A DNA stretch of 64,000 bases from contig OZ023262.1 of the NCBI GenBank assembly GCA_964006375.1, forward strand, positions 193,252,907 to 193,316,906. The letters are read 5' to 3'. This stretch comes from Tillus elongatus (lineage: Eukaryota > Arthropoda > Insecta > Coleoptera > Cleridae). Shown piece by piece: positions 60,051 through 64,000 of this stretch; the first letter of the stretch is position 1; each line of letters opens with the position of its first letter. Made by a program: the position numbers and the translations under genes. The notes beneath the pieces were generated by a model, which had not been told where the DNA came from, did not search any database, and worked only from the letters and a program-made list of their open reading frames with translations.

Positions 60051-60790
60051 TTTATTCACATAAATAGACAGTTACATTGATTTTACAAAAATACCAACAG
60101 AGGGAGAGTAAATCCAAACTAGCCCACAAAAGTCAGATACTTGTACGTGGGTCTGTAATATAAATGTTGTACTTAACAATCTTCAGTCCAGCGAAACATC
60201 GCAATCTTAAAAAGGCAGACAGCGCATGACTACGAGACAGCTTGCAAGACATATTTACTTTACACTATACAAACATTACTTACAAAACTAAATAATCCTA
60301 ACTACTGTAACAAATAAGCCAATCAAAATGGTCACAATTTAAGATCCAAGACAAAAACAGTACAAAACTAGAAACAATCACACTCACACATACTTGCTCA
60401 CTCACTCACTCACTGACTCACTCACTCACTCACTCGCTTACTCACTGACTCACTCGCTCATTTGTCACTCACTTTCTTACATAACACATGTTCATATGAC
60501 ACAACTTCAACAAAACAGGCATTCAACACACAGCGACAGAATCAGAAAAATTACCACAGCACAGCAATAGTTCAATAATTACCCATGAATTATCCTCCGG
60601 GCATTCAGTCTAGGCCAGTCGAGTATCCAAGCCTTCAACAGCACCTTAAACAATCCCATGTCACATACAGACTGTACTTTCGGTGGCAAGAAGTTGTGTA
60701 GTCTTGGTGCCACTTGAACATGACGTCGTCGTATCTGAGACTTATTAAACCTCTGGATCGTGCTGGCATTCTCAATCGATCGAGTCTGAC
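60049..60790 (-). mobile_element. LINE 3' end fragment
   Basis: On the minus strand, 60780-60592 is open and ends in a stop. It encodes RRHVQVAPRLHNFLPPKVQS, VCDMGLFKVLLKAWILDWP and LNARRIIHG, which resembles the C-terminus of LINE ORF2 proteins. About 540 bp of 3' untranslated region follows, ending gtgaataaatc at 60049 directly before (TA)n, as if a tail repeat. A (CTCA)n stretch lies inside. The LINE clade cannot be assigned from this piece. Confidence 0.55.
60393..60480. repeat. (CTCA)n-like microsatellite
   Basis: Degenerate four-base repeats, with ctgactcactcgct interruptions, in the putative LINE 3' untranslated region. Confidence 0.85.
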
Positions 60791-62185
60791 AGCCATGGGA
60801 TGCTTGAGTCTTCCTCCATTTTTTTTTTTTGAAGAAGGAAAGGGGAATTCATTATATCAGTTTGATCATTTAGAAGCAAAAAAGCACATACGCGACAACA
60901 GCTACCTTGTTTTAAATGAGCACACTGATCTAATGGATTCCCCTTTCTTGGAAGTTCTTCTTTGTAATTTAATCCTTGAAACAAAATATGTCCACCTTTA
61001 TATACAAAAGTTGTAACAAGATAAGAGATTGCTGTTTGTCGACATTTTTGTTGCATAGATTCTGACTTATTGCTGTTATTGTTATTATCATGCTTCAGAT
61101 TCATTTTGTAAAGAAGTTTTGTAGTCTTTTCATTCCGGTTAGGAATCCTTACATTTTTAAAGATAAACAAACATATCCTCTATTTTAGCCCATCCTAATA
61201 TAATATGTAGTTTCTTTTTCTGTGTCAAACGGAACTCTGATAAACAAATGCGTAGTGGATCACATTTTTTTCCCTTCGAATATTTGTTGTTGTCTGGGTA
61301 ATGTGCATGCCTAGCTCTTCTTTTAAGCGTAGGACGGTTCTGCAGTTAATGAGTGCAGTTATTGCATACTGTTGCAAGTTTACGACATAAATGTTCAGCA
61401 AAGGCAGTATTTGTCAGTTATGACAAGACTCTGTATTTCCTATTTATCTAGTGTGGTTCTTTTTTCTGCTTATTCTTTCCCAATTCTAAGCAATTCTTTA
61501 TACATTCTTTTTGGCACGCCTTAGCACATTCACCTTTTGTTTTTTCTAGCGATGCAATATTTCTTTCTCTCCTCTTTGCCTGGTGTAGGACGATATGATT
61601 TATTATTATTGCTCATCGTTGCAAGATTATTATCTCGTTGAGCTGATATTATCGGTGATTACAGAGTACTCCCTATCACGAAATACGGACTGCCTATTCT
61701 GTCAAAATATATTCTTCTGTTACAACATTGAGGTATGTTTTTCTCCAGTATCCCTCTGTCAGGGGGTCAGACTTTACGAAATGTAGTGTTGACATTGTCG
61801 CATGCTTACCTGCTGCCGCTCAGAACTCGTCCTCCTTGTACAATCTTATCAAAGAATACAGCAGCCTGCCCAGGTGACCCAGTCATTTTACCTTCATGAG
61901 GTTTTTTTTGTTTGCTTCTTCTGTTAGATTAAGTCCAAATTTCTTCTTTATTATGACTAAAAATTTCCCTCACTGTATACCGTACTTGTATCTCGATGTG
62001 CCGGTTTGTTGTATTTCGTGTGCCACCCACGCCTGCTCCTCACGTAGCTTATTTGAGATAAGTGAATCTCGCTTTCCCTGATTGTTGGCACAAACCTGCT
62101 CGCCACACTTATCTTTTGTGGTGTGGTTACTAAAGCAAAGATTGTCCATACGTATTCATCTCTAAATTGTCTCCTCTCTAGCACA
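60791..62185. other. Unassigned, possibly old LINE or exon sequence
   Basis: A minus-strand frame at 60772-61170 (132 residues) contains QKCRQTAISYLVTTFVYKGG but shows no domain I can name. A T-run at 60820 interrupts it. The rest shows no feature. Confidence 0.35.
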
Positions 62186-62767
62186 TCCAACCCAGTTCAC
62201 AGTTACGCGGACGACATCACCCTCCACGCAAATATACAATATTCTAAGCCTGTCTCTTTAGCCCAATAGATGAGGATCGCAGACTCATGGAGGGTTCTGT
62301 CTCCGTGGATCTCCAAAAAATATTAGACTGGGGAAGTAGAAATCTTGTATAATTCAACCCCACCAAATCTCAGTCTTGCTTTCTATCTCATAAGAGATAC
62401 ACCAGCCCTAGACCCAATACAATGAACAACCAAGTTATTCAAAGTAATGAGTCCTTTTCACTTGTTGGCATTTCTGTGGATCGAAATCTCAATTGGCACC
62501 AACATGTCACACCAATTGCAGAAGCGACTGCTAAGAAATTAGGTTTCCTCTTCCAGGCTCGCAAATACTTTTCACCAGCTAATCTCTATACCTTATATAC
62601 TTCACAAATAACGCCAAACCTCAAATACTGCTCCCACATCTGCGGTACCGCTGCCGCTTCTACACTCGCTATCCTGGACTCCGTTCAGAAGAGAGCTATA
62701 CGTATCATCGGTGACCCTACCCTCATACAAAGGCTGCCATCCCTTGCCCACCGACGTGCCGTTGGTG

Positions 62768-62822
<55 letters not shown>

Positions 62823-63120
62823 GATATCTGCACGGGCACTGCTCTGAGGAGCTTTCTTCCATAGTTCCTCCACCTGCTGTCCCCAACAAATCTACCAGGA
62901 GAACAGAGCGAATGCACCCTTTTACTGTCTAGGTCACCAGACATAGAATATCTTGTTATGCCCGCTCTTTTGTCCCGAGGACTTCCAAGTTCTGGAATTC
63001 CTTGCCGGCACATGTTTTTCCTTCTCCTCCGAACCTCCAAACCTTCAAGACCAGAATTAACAAGTTACCTCTTTCCTCCTTGTCGACACCCACGGTACAA
63101 TAGTATTTAGGCTGTAAGCC
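62186..63120 (+). pseudogene. Non-LTR retrotransposon reverse transcriptase, C-terminal part
   Basis: The fragment starts within the catalytic core: VHSYADDITLHANIQYSKPV near 62196 holds the YADD motif of reverse transcriptases. After stops, the open frame from 62422 encodes LVGISVDRNLNWHQHVTPIA, KKLGFLFQARKYFSPANLYT, ITPNLKYCSHICG and DSVQKRAIRIIGDPTLIQR, the thumb and connection typical of jockey/RTE-like insect LINEs. A CT microsatellite at 62769-62818 interrupts the segment after HRRAVGDLSL. Coding then resumes as YLHGHCSEELSSIVPPPAV and RTSKFWNSLPAHVFPSPPN. The copy is 5'-truncated; no target duplication was found. Confidence 0.87.
62769..62818. repeat. (CT)n expanded inside the LINE coding region
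   Basis: About 25 CT units lie where related LINE proteins have the short GDLSLFYRY-like segment, so the tract has grown inside a coding dinucleotide run. Confidence 0.93.
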
Positions 63121-64000
63121 CCCGTGGTGTGTTGTTGATATATAAAAAAACATAGTTATTAAGTCAGCCTTCTTAATCAAAGTATCCACAAGTTTTATAG
63201 TATCGCTTTCCATCCCACTATTCATCATCTCATTTATTTGAGCAGCATAATATGTCCCCTTAGTAGTGTTTTTTGCTTATCAAGCTATTACAGAGAAGGG
63301 GGAGAATAACAAGAAGCAGGTCCCCTAAATCCTAGAGGAGAACGTTCCTACTACAATTCGTCACTGAAAAAACCACCACACATTTGTTAAAAGTTTGAAA
63401 AAGCCCCGACTACATTTACAGCTTTTAAGAATTCTGAGTTTGAATGTTGTTGTGTATGAGCAAAAAACCACGAGATTTTTTCTGAGTGGCCCATTCAGTC
63501 AAACTTTTTCCTCTATAATCAAACACCACCACAAGACAGAACTTTTTAAACCTATCAGCAGTTTGTCATGAGCTTACCCCATCATTACCATACTACATCA
63601 ACATTATTAAAGTATGTGGACAAGGAATGCGTTAATTAACCTTTTTTGGAATCCTGATATTGATGATCTATACCTAAAAGACCTACCAGACATGTGATCA
63701 TTTAGAATTCTTACTCTTTTATTTGCATCATCATTAGAGTATTTACACAATGCGTACTTACTAGTTTCTGCATATACGATTGAGTCGCAATAGATTATTT
63801 TTCAACAACAACAAAAAACTTGTTCGCACATTTAACCTTTAACTACTAAGCAAAGAAATATTATGCTGGAAAGTATGTTTTCCTTCTTGGTAAACTTATC
63901 GAGTATTTGTATTTTCACCAACTTGAACTCGTTGCAATAAGCCGCTCTAGCTTCTTCTTTTTTCATGTACAAATTTTTTTTGGGCGCACAAGAACGCCTA
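63121..64000. other. No recognised feature
   Basis: Nothing recognised up to the window end. Confidence 0.45.

Overview
The window looks like arthropod, most likely insect, nuclear DNA made almost entirely of transposable elements. It is AT-rich and carries many long (TA)n tracts. It also carries mariner, Tc1, Tigger/pogo, hAT, Penelope-like (PLE), LINE and tRNA-derived SINE sequences. I recognise no host gene, rRNA or stand-alone tRNA. The only long intact gene is a Tigger/pogo transposase at 37371-38972, inside a 2.5-kb element with matching ends and TA flanks. The insect assignment is inference from the mix of element families; I cannot name a species.

Layout: 1-9 kb holds two decayed Tc1/mariner-superfamily elements with long inverted repeats, a SINE and a PLE remnant. 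9.7-15 kb holds copies of a dispersed non-autonomous family that I call the TA-core family here, another SINE and an inverted PLE terminal repeat. 16.1-20.6 kb is a nested structure: a decayed transposon with about 510-bp inverted repeats, interrupted by a PLE that made a 13-bp target duplication. 21-25 kb holds repeats and SINEs. 26.6-27.7 kb is a broken mariner. 28-36.5 kb is dense in TA-core copies. 37.1-39.6 kb is the intact Tigger. 40.3-41.3 kb is a PLE terminus with a hammerhead-ribozyme-like motif next to a PLE endonuclease fragment. 43.2-45.8 kb is a ZBED5-like hAT element with an 8-bp target duplication. 46.8-48.3 kb is a mariner with a duplicated N-terminus. 48.9-52 kb holds two more long-TIR elements. 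53-56 kb holds a Tc1 fragment, a TA-core copy, a foldback and a third mariner. 56.7-58.4 kb is a tandem array. 59.5-63.1 kb holds another ribozyme-like repeat and two LINE fragments on opposite strands.

The TA-core family is the best candidate for something undescribed. Its copies share a conserved outer end, a variable number of about 140-bp internal repeats, a (TA)n tract at one fixed internal site, and a terminal hairpin whose stem repeats a sequence found near the opposite end. This matches the known layout of DINE-1/HINE elements (non-autonomous Helentrons), but the assignment is inference and no Rep-helicase gene is visible.

A second theme is hammerhead-ribozyme-like cores (CUGANGA...GAAA) in the terminal repeats of several PLE lineages, at about 8.85, 12.1, 18.35, 40.4 and 59.8 kb.

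Elements do not form operons here. They interact by nesting, by composite amplification and by shared decay. Three broken transposase genes carry internal direct duplications of about 280-350 bp, and several microsatellites seem to have arisen inside transposon copies.
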